Below, piece after piece: positions 25,351-33,642 of a stretch of 64,000 nucleotides of DNA; within the stretch, counting starts at the first letter, position 1, and every line of letters starts with the position of its first letter. The translations under genes and the position numbers were made by a program. The stretch is taken from the NCBI GenBank assembly GCA_963724625.1, contig CAVRVO010000003.1, positions 186,001-250,000 on the forward strand, read 5' to 3'. A model generated the notes under the pieces. The model saw only the letters and a list, made by a program, of their open reading frames with translations, did no database searches and had not been told where the DNA came from. This DNA is from DATBVX01 sp963724625. Lineage in GTDB: Bacteria > Pseudomonadota > Gammaproteobacteria > Steroidobacterales > Steroidobacteraceae.

Positions 25351-26886
25351 GTGGGCGAATCTGTCGCCTCGGAATTGCCAGCGCCGCCGCTGACGAATAC
25401 CTACTGGGTCGAGCCGGGACGATTGCTGGCCGGGGAGTATCCGGCCACACCTTCGCGCGCTGATACGCTATTTCGCCTCAACAAGCTGATCGCAGCCGGC
25501 GTCACTTGTTTCGTCGATCTCACCCAACCTGACGAGCTCCCGCCGTACGAGGAGCTGCTGCCGAAGGTAAAAGCCGCGAGTGGCCTCTACGTGATGTACG
25601 TACGCAAGCCGATCCGCGACCATTCGATTCCGGAATCACGCGAGGCGATGAGGGAGATCCACGAGTACCTCGATCGCGCGTTTGCCGACGGGCACTGCGT
25701 CTATTTGCATTGCCACGCTGGCATCGGACGTACCGGCACCGTGCTCGGTTCCTACCTCGTGCATCGTGGAATGCTCCCCGACGCGGCGCTCGATCAGCTC
25801 AATTCCCTGTGGCGCGCGAATGCGCGTTCCAACGATTGGCCCCACACACCGGAAACCGACGAGCAGTACGAATACGTGCTCAACTGGCGCGCCCCGGAGC
25901 GTTCCGCGGTTGAATCACTTCCACGTCGCGAAGATCTCGACGCCGCCCGCGTAGTTCGTGATCGCTACCAGGGTGCGATGCTCGGACTCGCGGTCGGTGA
26001 TGCACTCGGCGCCTCGGTTCAGTACCGTGCCCCCGGCTCCTTCACGCCGCTCGGTGACATGCTCGGCGGTGGCCCGTTCGAAATGCCTCGCGGCGGCTGG
26101 ACCGACGATACGGCGATGGCACTGTGCCTGGCGGAAAGCCTGGTCGAGTGCGCGGGCTTCGACCCTGCCGATCAGGCCACCCGTTATCGTCGCTGGCAGC
26201 GCGAAGGGCATCTTTCGAGTACCGGTCAGTGCGTTGGAATTACCGCGGTCGTGGCGCAGGCGCTCGCGACTTCGAAATGGTCCGGGAAGCCCTTCGCCGG
26301 ATCTCATGATCCGGCGAGACTGGACAAGGACGCCTTGTCGCGCGTGGCGCCGGTGGTGCTGTTCTACCTCGCAGAGCCGCGTTCGGCGGTCGAGTTCGCC
26401 GCAGAGGCGGCGCGCACCACCGACCAGTCACCAATCCTCCTCGATGCCTGTCGCTACTTCGCCTCACTCCTGATCGGGGCCCTGCAGGGAGCAACTCGCC
26501 AGCAGCTCCTGAGTCCGGGGTTCGTCCCCGTTGAAGACCTTTGGCGGCAACGACCGCTCAAGTCTGCGATCGCCGCGGTGGCCGCAGGCTCCTACCGAAA
26601 CAAGGCACCGTCCGATGTGCAGGGAGGAGGTGGGGTGGTGGAGGCGCTCGAGGCAGTCCTATGGGTACTTGGCCATAGCCAGAGTTTTCGCGAAGGCGCC
26701 CTCCTGGCAACCAATCTGGGCCTCGACTCGGACGTGACCGGTGCCCTGTTTGGCCAACTGGGCGGTGCGCTCTATGGCGTCGGAGCCATTCCACCGGGCT
26801 GGCGCAGTGCACTACTGAAGCGGGAACTGATCGAGCAACTCACCGACCGGTTGCTGGCCGCATCGCTGGAAAAAATGGCGACCTGA
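25351..26886 (+). CDS. Fusion of protein-tyrosine/dual-specificity phosphatase and ADP-ribosylglycohydrolase
   Basis: This 511-residue two-domain protein starts with GTG preceded by AGGA. Residues 15-180 form a cysteine phosphatase with CFVDLTQPDE and the P-loop LHCHAGIGRTG (Cys121, Arg127). Residues 200-505 form an ADP-ribosylglycohydrolase of the DraG type. It shows GAMLGLAVGDALGA, metal-binding GGWTDDTAMALCL (TDDT at 251-254) and a second metal segment NLGLDSDVTGALFGQLGGAL. DraG-like enzymes remove ADP-ribose from proteins. The phosphatase may act on phosphoprotein, phosphoinositide or a phosphorylated ADP-ribose product. No ADP-ribosyltransferase is adjacent. No signal peptide is seen, so it should act in the cytoplasm. 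Confidence 0.87.
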   Translation: MGESVASELPAPPLTNTYWVEPGRLLAGEYPATPSRADTLFRLNKLIAAGVTCFVDLTQPDELPPYEELLPKVKAASGLYVMYVRKPIRDHSIPESREAMREIHEYLDRAFADGHCVYLHCHAGIGRTGTVLGSYLVHRGMLPDAALDQLNSLWRANARSNDWPHTPETDEQYEYVLNWRAPERSAVESLPRREDLDAARVVRDRYQGAMLGLAVGDALGASVQYRAPGSFTPLGDMLGGGPFEMPRGGWTDDTAMALCLAESLVECAGFDPADQATRYRRWQREGHLSSTGQCVGITAVVAQALATSKWSGKPFAGSHDPARLDKDALSRVAPVVLFYLAEPRSAVEFAAEAARTTDQSPILLDACRYFASLLIGALQGATRQQLLSPGFVPVEDLWRQRPLKSAIAAVAAGSYRNKAPSDVQGGGGVVEALEAVLWVLGHSQSFREGALLATNLGLDSDVTGALFGQLGGALYGVGAIPPGWRSALLKRELIEQLTDRLLAASLEKMAT

Positions 26887-26979
26887 CGGGGTTTCCCTGC
26901 CCTGGGGCGCTGATGAGTTCTGCTAGTATTCCCACCGCAACCGGCACCCGCCGGCCGCGATCCAGGTTCCACGCAGGCC

Positions 26980-28047
26980 ATGGCGCACAGAGCGCCCATT
27001 CGTATTCGATTACCCGCCCGGCGCCGACGCAAGGCCGCGCCGCGCTGGACGCGGCTGTCCGATGAAGAGCTGCTGGACCTGCGTTTTTGTGATCTGGGCC
27101 TGCGCATCGAAGGAACCGCCGTTGCAGACCAGATCAAGCGCCTCTACGCAGAGCTCGATGCAGCCGGCCTGAAAGTGCGCCCGCATTGCTGGCTCGCCGA
27201 GGAATGGTTTTCTCCCGACGGCGTACCCGGCATTGCGATTCCCTTCTATCTGTCTCACCCGCGTCTGAGGCAGCTCGAGCGACGCATGATGTACGAGGTG
27301 GAAGGCGGCAATTCCAACTGGATGATGCGAATCCTGCGTCACGAAGCGGGTCACGCGGTCGACTCGGCGTTCCGCTTGCGACGTCGGCGGCGCTGGCGCG
27401 AAGTCTTTGGGCCAGCATCGCTGCCCTATCCTGATAGCTATCGCCCGCGGCCGGGGAGCCGGCGCTACGTGCAACATCTCGGATCGTGGTATGCGCAGAG
27501 CCATCCGACGGAAGATTTCGCCGAGACTTTCGCGGTGTGGTTGAGGCCACGTTCCGCCTGGCGCCGCTCCTACGAGGGCTGGCGTGCACTGGAAAAACTC
27601 CAGTACGTCGATGGCCTCATGCAGGAGCTCGCGCATCGCACGCCGCCGGTTCGCAACCGCGACCTGATAGATCCGCTGTCGGCTGAAAAGCGCACGCTGC
27701 GCCAGCACTACCGCAACAAGCTCGCGCGTCACGCCGGGAGTCGCCGCTCGCTGGCCGAGACAATGGTCGAGCGCGCGTTTCGCGCCGAGCCTGAGAGCCA
27801 CGGAGCGATTCGCGCTTCTGCGTTGGTGCGCGCAGTCGCGCCTGCGCTCAGGCGTAAAATCGCAGTGCGTCTCGACACCAGTGAATACCTGATTCACCAG
27901 GTGTTGCGCCTCGTCATCCAGCGCTCCGCGCAGCTCGACCTGTACGTGCAGGGACCGATGCGCGCCGCCCGGCGCCGCATCGAGGCACTCCTCATCCGCA
28001 TCGCACGGCTGCATCTGAACGGGACCGCCGGACGCCACGTGCTATGA
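26980..28047 (+). CDS. Putative zinc-binding metallopeptidase
   Basis: This 355-residue basic protein carries HEAGH (His121, Glu122, His125) in MMRILRHEAGHAVDSAF. A downstream HPTEDFAETFAVWL (175-188) could supply the third zinc ligand, as in gluzincin-like peptidases. The N-terminus is very arginine-rich (RIRLPARRRRKAAPRW) and there is no signal peptide. It overlaps the following ATP-grasp gene as ATGA, so the two are translated together. A peptidase paired with a D-Ala-D-Ala-ligase-like enzyme suggests paired breaking and making of a peptide or amide bond. The substrate is unknown. Confidence 0.75.
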   Translation: MAHRAPIRIRLPARRRRKAAPRWTRLSDEELLDLRFCDLGLRIEGTAVADQIKRLYAELDAAGLKVRPHCWLAEEWFSPDGVPGIAIPFYLSHPRLRQLERRMMYEVEGGNSNWMMRILRHEAGHAVDSAFRLRRRRRWREVFGPASLPYPDSYRPRPGSRRYVQHLGSWYAQSHPTEDFAETFAVWLRPRSAWRRSYEGWRALEKLQYVDGLMQELAHRTPPVRNRDLIDPLSAEKRTLRQHYRNKLARHAGSRRSLAETMVERAFRAEPESHGAIRASALVRAVAPALRRKIAVRLDTSEYLIHQVLRLVIQRSAQLDLYVQGPMRAARRRIEALLIRIARLHLNGTAGRHVL

Positions 28048-29078
28048 AGCCGCTGCGCACGCTCGTCGTGATGCACGAGAGTCTGGTGCCTCCGGAAAGC
28101 CTCAAGGGTCACAGCGACAAGGAAATAGAAGAGTGGCGGGCGGAGTATGACGTCATCACGCACCTGCGCAACGCGGGCCATGACGTCAAGCCACTGGGCG
28201 TGCGCGACAGCATCACGGAGCTGCGCGCTGAAATCTCCGAATGGAAGCCGCAGATCGTATTCAACCTGCTCGAAGAGTTCGACGGCATCGTCACCTACGA
28301 CCAGCACGTGGTCGCATTCCTGGAACTCCTGCGCCAGCCGTACACGGGCTGCAATCCACGCGGCCTGCTGCTGTCGCGCGACAAGGTGTTGAGCAAGCAG
28401 CTGCTTGCCTACCACCGCATCCCGACGCCGCAGTTCGCGGTTTTTCCGCGCGGTGCGCGCATGCGCATGCCGAAGCGTCTGCGTTTTCCGCTGTTCGTCA
28501 AGTCGGCGACCGAGGATGCGAGTCTGGGCATCGCCCAGGCCTCGGTGGTCGAGGACATCGCAAAGCTGAGGGAACGTGTCGAGTTCATCCACGAACAAAC
28601 CACGTCAGACGCGCTGGTGGAGGAATACATCGAAGGGCGCGAGTTCTATGTCGGTGTGCTCGGCAATCGGCGCCTGACGACGTTCCCCGTGTGGGAGATG
28701 ACCTTTGGGTCTTTGCCGGAATCGCTGCCGGCGATCGCGACGCGCAAGGTGAAATGGGACAAGCGCTATCAGAAAAAGTACGGCATTACGACGGATCCGG
28801 CCAAGGACCTTCCGCAAGCGGTGGTCGACCAGATGACGAACATGGCGCGCCGCATTTACAAGGCGCTGCATCTTTCGGGGTATGCACGTATGGATTTTCG
28901 GCTGCGATCAGACGGAAGCCTCTTCGTTCTCGAGGCGAATGCGAACCCGAACCTGAGCAAAGAGGAAGATTTCGCCGACTCGGCGCGTTCAGTGGGAATG
29001 TCGTACGACGATCTGCTCAGCAAGATCCTCGCGCACGGTCTCGGCTACCAGGCGGCGTGGCGCTTGTACGAGTCCTGA
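28044..29078 (+). CDS. D-alanine-D-alanine-ligase-like ATP-grasp enzyme
   Basis: This 344-residue enzyme has the Ddl fold order. The N-terminal Rossmann-like domain contains KPQIVFNLLEEFDGIVTYDQ. The central segment is RQPYTGCNPRGLLLSRDKVLS. Nucleotide binding involves FPLFVKSATEDASLGIAQAS and LVEEYIEGREFYVGVLGN. The metal-binding end is YARMDFRLRSDG and FVLEANANPNLSKEEDF. It differs from true Ddl in the peptide-binding loop, so the amide it makes is probably not D-Ala-D-Ala. The start overlaps the Zn-peptidase stop by four bases. It is convergent with the small gene at 29096. Confidence 0.84.
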   Translation: MKPLRTLVVMHESLVPPESLKGHSDKEIEEWRAEYDVITHLRNAGHDVKPLGVRDSITELRAEISEWKPQIVFNLLEEFDGIVTYDQHVVAFLELLRQPYTGCNPRGLLLSRDKVLSKQLLAYHRIPTPQFAVFPRGARMRMPKRLRFPLFVKSATEDASLGIAQASVVEDIAKLRERVEFIHEQTTSDALVEEYIEGREFYVGVLGNRRLTTFPVWEMTFGSLPESLPAIATRKVKWDKRYQKKYGITTDPAKDLPQAVVDQMTNMARRIYKALHLSGYARMDFRLRSDGSLFVLEANANPNLSKEEDFADSARSVGMSYDDLLSKILAHGLGYQAAWRLYES

Positions 29079-29095
29079 TACAAATCCTTTCGAGC

Positions 29096-29551
29096 TCAAG
29101 TCTTCCGAGATCTCTTACGCTTGCTTCCGGCGGCGATTTCCTCCAGCCGCTGCACGGCCTTGCGCTTCTCGGCCGGGGAATAGCCTTCGTAGCAGCGATC
29201 GATCAGCCGGCGAACCAGCTCGATCTTGATCGGGGCAGCGTCAGGCGGAAGTTCGATGTCCGCGTGATCGAACGCGAGGATCACTCTGAAGAAGCGTTCG
29301 AGGTCAGGTTCGGGCAATCCGCGATCCGTTTCCACCAGCGTTTTGATCGAGCCGAAAATCCTCGTGCCGTAGGTTGATGCCAGGTTGCGCGCGATCGTGC
29401 GATGGGTCGACTCGCCGGCCGTGATCATTTCGTCGAGCAGGCCGAGGGCCTCCTCCAGATGAAAAAGCCCATCCTCGGAGCGAAGCCCCGTCTCGGCCCG
29501 GGACAAGTGCTCGCGCGCGCGGCGCAGCGGTTCTGGCTCTGACAACTTCAT
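29096..29551 (-). CDS. Hypothetical helical protein
   Basis: This 151-residue soluble protein has no family I recognise. It is acidic and helix-rich, with a basic tail (KRKRSRK). Visible segments are LRRAREHLSRAETGL, LASTYGTRIFGSIKTLVETD and ELVRRLIDRCYEGYSPAEKR. No signal peptide or transmembrane helix is seen. It starts 12 bases after the DUF4440 gene ends, so the two may be co-transcribed. It is convergent with the ligase gene. Confidence 0.6.
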   Translation of the reverse strand: MKLSEPEPLRRAREHLSRAETGLRSEDGLFHLEEALGLLDEMITAGESTHRTIARNLASTYGTRIFGSIKTLVETDRGLPEPDLERFFRVILAFDHADIELPPDAAPIKIELVRRLIDRCYEGYSPAEKRKAVQRLEEIAAGSKRKRSRKT

Positions 29552-29563
29552 CTGGCGTCTTCG

Positions 29564-30049
29564 TCACTTGACCGGTGTCTTGTTGGTGTTGTGGCTTGCA
29601 CGGATTTTCCAGGCGTTGCCGTCCTTGACCGTAACCCAGGTGAACAAACCCTCTCTGGGCTCGCGCGCCGTACCATCATCGTCATGGTCGCCGCTGATTC
29701 CCCAGCTGACGTACACCAGGGCCACGTCCGGCTTCAGCGGCTCGACTTCGATGTCCTTTACTTTGAACACGCTGTCCTTGAATTTGCCGGCGTGCACACG
29801 TGCATGTCCTTCCACGACGGCCTCGATTCCCTTGCCGCGACCCGCGTTGACGTTGACCCAGTCGACGTCGTCGGTGAGCAATTTCCGAAACGCCCCTTCG
29901 ATGTCATGACTGTTCCACGCTGACTGGAAGGCCCTGACCAGGGTGAGATTCCCTTCCTCGAGGCTCACCTCTTGTGCCCGTGCGGCAGAGAGATTCATCG
30001 CGATCGCGAGAGTCACCAGCGCTGGCAGCAGTACGTGGGCGCGTTTCAT
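29564..30049 (-). CDS. Exported DUF4440/SnoaL-like (NTF2 fold) protein
   Basis: This 161-residue protein has a signal peptide (ALVTLAIAMNLSAARAQ) and an NTF2-like domain. The domain shows LVRAFQSAWNSHDIEGAF, LLTDDVDWVNVNAGRGKGIE and a final strand WKIRASHNTNKT. The SgcJ/EcaC-like DUF4440 group has this shape. The fold binds small hydrophobic ligands, and an enzymatic role is unproven. GGAG precedes the ATG at 30049 by seven bases. Confidence 0.75.
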   Translation of the reverse strand: MKRAHVLLPALVTLAIAMNLSAARAQEVSLEEGNLTLVRAFQSAWNSHDIEGAFRKLLTDDVDWVNVNAGRGKGIEAVVEGHARVHAGKFKDSVFKVKDIEVEPLKPDVALVYVSWGISGDHDDDGTAREPREGLFTWVTVKDGNAWKIRASHNTNKTPVK

Positions 30050-30225
30050 GGCGGTCTCCTCGTAGGCCTGATGAGTCGGCGGCGGAATTGTACAGGGGGG
30101 AATTCCGCAGTGCGCTCACTGGCCCTGCGCCAGGTTCAGTTGCGGAACAATCCTCTCCGCATGCGTTCCAAGGAACCGTCAGATCCCACCCCAAGTCGCC
30201 CATCAACCAACACGGAGGTAAGCAC

Positions 30226-30639
30226 ATGAATCCTGTGATTCACTTCGAGATGCCCTACGACAATCGCGAACGTATGGCGAAGTTCTATGGTTCGGCATTT
30301 GGCTGGCAAACACAGATGCTCGGCGAGGACATGGGCAAGTACGTCGTCGCCACGACCACCGCGACCGACGATAACGGCCCCAAGAAACCCGGCGCAATCA
30401 ACGGTGGCTTTTACGCCAAGCAGGACGATCGGCCGGCGCAGTATCCGTCAGTCGTCATTGCGGTGGATAACATCAAAGACGCGGTGAAGAAAGTGAAGGA
30501 GGCTGGAGGGAACGTACTTGGCGAGCCAATGGAGATTCCCGGTATCGGCCAGTACGTCGCGTTCACCGATACTGAAGGCAACCGCGTCAGCATGCTGCAG
30601 CCGCTCCCGCGCAAGACGCAGTCACCAAAGTCGCAGTAA
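30226..30639 (+). CDS. VOC/glyoxalase-like protein
   Basis: This 137-residue single-module VOC protein has the opening MNPVIHFEMPYDNRERMAKFYG, the swapped second half SVVIAVDNIKDAVKKVKEAGG, and the end YVAFTDTEGNRVSMLQP. Conserved His/Glu positions could bind a metal. GGAGG lies eight bases before the ATG at 30226, which decides the start over upstream in-frame codons. The reaction is unknown. It is the last plus-strand gene before the minus-strand cassette region. Confidence 0.8.
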   Translation: MNPVIHFEMPYDNRERMAKFYGSAFGWQTQMLGEDMGKYVVATTTATDDNGPKKPGAINGGFYAKQDDRPAQYPSVVIAVDNIKDAVKKVKEAGGNVLGEPMEIPGIGQYVAFTDTEGNRVSMLQPLPRKTQSPKSQ

Positions 30640-30663
30640 ATCAAAGTTCGCGCGTGGGCGTGA

Positions 30664-30697
30664 CACTCCCGACAGGCACACAGTGCCCCGGGAGCGT
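30664..30697. terminator. Bidirectional terminator-like hairpin
   Basis: CTCCCGACAGGCAC-ACA-GTGCCCCGGGAG forms a long GC-rich stem with a small bulge between the convergent VOC and beta-propeller genes. It has no strong U-tract on either side. Confidence 0.4.
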
Positions 30698-30727
30698 CCG
30701 CTCACGCGGAGATGAGCCTGGCGCCAG

Positions 30728-31555
30728 CTACTTCAGGTCGTACGCCACCACCGTGTTCTTGAAGAACGTCGGCACGTAAACGATACGATGCTTGGAGTCG
30801 TAGCCGATGTCGGCGGAGTTGATCTTCTGCTCGTGCGTGTCGAGGAGCACCTCGCGCGTTCCGTCACTCTTGACGTAGTGCACCGTGCCCTGCCAGCAGG
30901 AGACGATGAAGTCGTTCCCGGTGACGTTCTCCAGGCCATCGACGCCGCCCTTCATGCCGTCGCTCAAGAGTGTCAGGCTGCGATCCTTGCCCACGCGATA
31001 CAGGCCCTCACCGTCCAGCAGGTAGAGCACACCATCGTGATGCAGCAATCCGTTTGGACCTTTGAGGTTGTCGAGGTAAACCGACGACTTGCCGTCCGTG
31101 ATGGCGAAGACTTTCTTTGTCTTGCTATCAGAGACGTACACGACGCCTGCGGAATCGATCGCGACGTCGTTGAGTCCCTCGGACCCTGATACTGCAAGGC
31201 GTTCGACAATCGCGCCCTTGTCGATGTCGATCACGACCACATTCGTCAGGTCGCCGACGTAGAGGCGAGAGCCGCGCATCGCGATGCCCTTGGGTGCACT
31301 CAAACCGCTGACCCAATCCGCAGCGATGACCTTGCCGTCGAGGCCTACCTTGGAGATCGATCCCTTGCCATCGTCGGCCCACGGGTCGCCGTCGATGTTC
31401 GAGACGTAAAGCACCTGGTGCCCTGCGTCAAAAAACACCGACTCGGGTGTCTTGAGCTGCGCTTCGCTCTCCCATTTCTTGACCAGCCGATGTGATTCGG
31501 CGTGCGCGGAGGCAGCTGCGAATGTAAGTACGAAAAGGGCAAGAGTCATTCTCAT
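30728..31555 (-). CDS. Exported SMP-30/NHL-like beta-propeller protein
   Basis: This 275-residue exported protein has a signal peptide (MTLALFVLTFAAASAHAES) and repeated propeller blades: LKTPESVFFDAGHQVLYVSN, GLNDVAIDSAGVVYVSDSK and LKGPNGLLHHDGVLYLLDG. SMP-30/gluconolactonase-like proteins have this pattern with calcium-binding acidic residues. The enzymatic role is not proven. It is the last minus-strand gene at the low-coordinate end of the cassette region, and no attC lies beside it, so its membership of the array is uncertain. Confidence 0.77.
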   Translation of the reverse strand: MRMTLALFVLTFAAASAHAESHRLVKKWESEAQLKTPESVFFDAGHQVLYVSNIDGDPWADDGKGSISKVGLDGKVIAADWVSGLSAPKGIAMRGSRLYVGDLTNVVVIDIDKGAIVERLAVSGSEGLNDVAIDSAGVVYVSDSKTKKVFAITDGKSSVYLDNLKGPNGLLHHDGVLYLLDGEGLYRVGKDRSLTLLSDGMKGGVDGLENVTGNDFIVSCWQGTVHYVKSDGTREVLLDTHEQKINSADIGYDSKHRIVYVPTFFKNTVVAYDLK

Positions 31556-31573
31556 GAGCGTGCTCCACCATTG

Positions 31574-32053
31574 TTAATAGGGCGTGCCATCTTTGTGCAG
31601 GAATTTCCACCCGCCGTCGACCAGCTGTGCTCGAAGATCATCGTCCGGGTAGCTGCCTTCGTCGCCCGGGGTGCGGTCGCCGACTTCCAGGTAGATGACA
31701 TCTTCCTCTGTTTCGTTGACGAGCCGGTGACCGTTGCCCGTCCCGGCCCTGAAACCGGCGCACATGCCCGGTGCGAGCCTGGTCCGTCCTTCATCAGTAT
31801 GTAGCGTGGGATGACCCTGCAGGATGTACACGAATTCATCCTGCTTCGTGTGAGCATGACGCAGCGCTGAAGCCGCGTTCGGCGCGAGCCTGGTCAGATT
31901 CACACCGAAGTTGGTCAGGCCGAACAGGTCACCGAGCGAATGCTTGCGCCTTCCCACCATGCGGGAGGCGAAAGGCTCCGGATAGTTCGTGGGCTTGAGT
32001 CTCGCCGGTGCTTGCGCGGCAACGATAGCAACTGGATATGCGTGATCGGTCAT
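31574..32053 (-). CDS. Cupin-domain protein
   Basis: This 159-residue cytoplasmic single cupin has motif 1 ALRHAHTKQDEFVYILQG and motif 2 GMCAGFRAGTGNGHRLVN. The histidines and glutamate can hold a metal. The ending WKFLHKDGTPY resembles cupins annotated as sugar-binding or auxin-like, but the substrate is unknown. It is spaced 12 bp after the SnoaL-like gene, so the two probably form one transcription unit. Confidence 0.78.
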   Translation of the reverse strand: MTDHAYPVAIVAAQAPARLKPTNYPEPFASRMVGRRKHSLGDLFGLTNFGVNLTRLAPNAASALRHAHTKQDEFVYILQGHPTLHTDEGRTRLAPGMCAGFRAGTGNGHRLVNETEEDVIYLEVGDRTPGDEGSYPDDDLRAQLVDGGWKFLHKDGTPY

Positions 32054-32065
32054 TTACGACAACCC

Positions 32066-32548
32066 TCATCGTTGGTCGCGACGAGCGAGCGCGGCTGCCT
32101 GTTCCAGGCTGATGCCGTGCGCGAGGGGATCGGCATGTCGGTGTACGAGCTGCCATTCTGCCCCGTCCCGGCGAAAGACCTGCGTGACACGCAGTGACCA
32201 GTCCTGCTCTGGTAGCCCGCCGACTTCGGCACGCACCCGTTCGATTGTCACGAGGACGACGAGACTGCCTGCGTCGTACGTCGCGACGACCTCCTGGTCG
32301 AACGTTCCGGACCTGAAGAACCGCGCCATCGCCGTCCGTTGTTCGCTCGACGGATCGAAACCGCGTGTCGGCGCTCCGCCGAACGGCGCCATCAGCGTGT
32401 AGTCTTTCGCGTGCTCAGTCAGCGCGAGGTAGCCATCGATGTCCCCGCGTACGAGCGCCGCGTTCGCTACTGCCGTCCTCCGTATCAAATGCGCGACGTC
32501 CTCGTCCGCGACAGCGACGCTTGCGTCGCCGTCAGGTTGTAGCTTCAT
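32066..32548 (-). CDS. SnoaL/DUF4440-like NTF2-fold protein
   Basis: This 160-residue NTF2-fold protein has IRRTAVANAALVRGDIDGYL, YTLMAPFGGAPTRGFD and a last strand LRVTQVFRRDGAEWQLVHRH. No signal peptide is seen. A relic resembling an attC lies just upstream of its start codon, supporting origin as an integron cassette. The function is unknown. Confidence 0.72.
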   Translation of the reverse strand: MKLQPDGDASVAVADEDVAHLIRRTAVANAALVRGDIDGYLALTEHAKDYTLMAPFGGAPTRGFDPSSEQRTAMARFFRSGTFDQEVVATYDAGSLVVLVTIERVRAEVGGLPEQDWSLRVTQVFRRDGAEWQLVHRHADPLAHGISLEQAAALARRDQR

Positions 32549-32645
32549 TGAGTTCCTCTCCGTGGTACGCAGGATGCTGGGAATTCAACCGACTTCTTTA
32601 TGTGAGCGAAGTTCCGCGGACTCCAATGCGTGGTGGAATGTCATG
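32549..32645 (-). repeat. Degenerate attC-like relic
   Basis: On the minus strand the stretch reads ACGCATTGGAG, then ATAAAG, then CCCAGCATCC. These are the same blocks, in the same order, as ACGCGTTGGAG, ATAAAG and GCCAGCATCC of the complete attC sites at 46-51 kb. The GTTAGGC cores are lost. Confidence 0.4.
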
Positions 32646-32658
32646 GGTACTCAGTGTT

Positions 32659-33045
32659 TCACGTCGCAGCAACCACCTCGATCTCCAGCTTCCACTTTGA
32701 CTCAAGTAGCTGGCAGCACACCACAGTAGACGCGGGCCTGTGACTGCCCATGTACTTGACTCTCATGCGAGCGTTCGGCTCGTCGTACTTGGGATCCGAA
32801 AGATAGGTCCGTAGCGATACGATGTTCCCGTACGTCATACCCGCAGAAGCCAGGATTGTTCCAATGTAACCCCAGATCAGTTCTGCCTGTTCGTCGAATG
32901 ATTCGGGCATGGTGGTGCCGTCTTTCTCGTAGCCGTTGAGCCCACTGATGAAGAGAAGGCGAGATTCGCCTCGAACCTCAGTGGCATGGCTGTAGGCGCG
33001 ATACGGCGGAAACAGATCATCTGGATTGTGTTGACTGATGGGCAT
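32659..33045 (-). CDS. RidA/YjgF-family protein
   Basis: This 128-residue protein has the RidA order: YSHATEVRGESRLLFISGLN, EQAELIWGYIGTILASAGM, IVSLRTYLSDPKYDEPNARM, and a C-terminal KLEIEVVAAT matching the usual IEI/EA.A end. RidA proteins hydrolyse reactive enamine/imine intermediates. The key arginine of RidA, normally in a C-terminal S/C-T...R context, is not clearly present (HRPASTVVCCQLL), so this could be a Rid subgroup with another role. The start at 33045 precedes MPISQHNPDDL. Confidence 0.8.
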   Translation of the reverse strand: MPISQHNPDDLFPPYRAYSHATEVRGESRLLFISGLNGYEKDGTTMPESFDEQAELIWGYIGTILASAGMTYGNIVSLRTYLSDPKYDEPNARMRVKYMGSHRPASTVVCCQLLESKWKLEIEVVAAT

Positions 33046-33093
33046 GATTCGCCTTCCTGCTGCACGCAACGGGCTGCGTTACCTCTGTACCGA

Positions 33094-33597
33094 TCAACCG
33101 GGAACCCATGACATGACTACATCTCGATGTGCATGCTCGCCCGAGCCGACCTGATGGATGCCCCGCGCCTCGAAGCCATGCTTCCGATAGAAAGCCATGC
33201 CTCGCATATTTTGCTCCGAGACGCCGAGCCAGATCACATCATGCCGATGCCTTCGTGCATGGTTAAGTGCTGCAGACATGAGTTGCGCAGCCACGCCTGT
33301 CCCATGAAACGCGGGGACCACGTACAACTGCCACAGCTGAATCGGATTGAGTCCTTCAATCGCCGAATGTGCTCCGCTCTGCAGCGCCAGATATCCAACA
33401 ACAGATCCATGGACCTCTGCGACGTACACCTGGCCTGCGTGCTTTTCGATCAGATCGGCATAGTGCGCCGCGCCGAGCGCGGGTAGGCCCTGCGCGTGTC
33501 CATCAGATGATGTTGGCACCGCAGCCGAGATCGCAGCTGTGACCGCTGCAAATGCCGCCGCGTCCGAAGCGACGGCTGATCGAACTGTTGTCTCCAT
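33094..33597 (-). CDS. GNAT-family N-acetyltransferase
   Basis: This 167-residue acetyl-CoA-dependent acyltransferase has VYVAEVHGSVVGYLALQ, the acetyl-CoA loop LYVVPAFHGTGVAAQLMSAA (Q/RxxGxG/A-like) and WLGVSEQNMRGMAFYRKHGF. These are motifs A and B of the GNAT fold. The start codon lies only four bases after the GTTAGAT core of the neighbouring attC, as expected of a gene beginning an integron cassette. The substrate is unknown. Confidence 0.84.
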   Translation of the reverse strand: METTVRSAVASDAAAFAAVTAAISAAVPTSSDGHAQGLPALGAAHYADLIEKHAGQVYVAEVHGSVVGYLALQSGAHSAIEGLNPIQLWQLYVVPAFHGTGVAAQLMSAALNHARRHRHDVIWLGVSEQNMRGMAFYRKHGFEARGIHQVGSGEHAHRDVVMSWVPG

Positions 33598-33601
33598 GGA
33601 T

Positions 33602-33642
33602 ATCTAACGCTCCGGTTCAGCAATTCCAGCGCGCAGTTACGG
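33602..33642 (-). repeat. Short attC site of the MBL/CPBP cassette
   Basis: On the minus strand it reads CCGTAAC, TGCGCGCTGGAATTGC, TGAACCGGAGC, GTTAGAT. This is the R''-L''-L'-R' order of a short attC of about 41 bp. The TAA of the first core is also the stop codon of the MBL gene. Confidence 0.55.
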
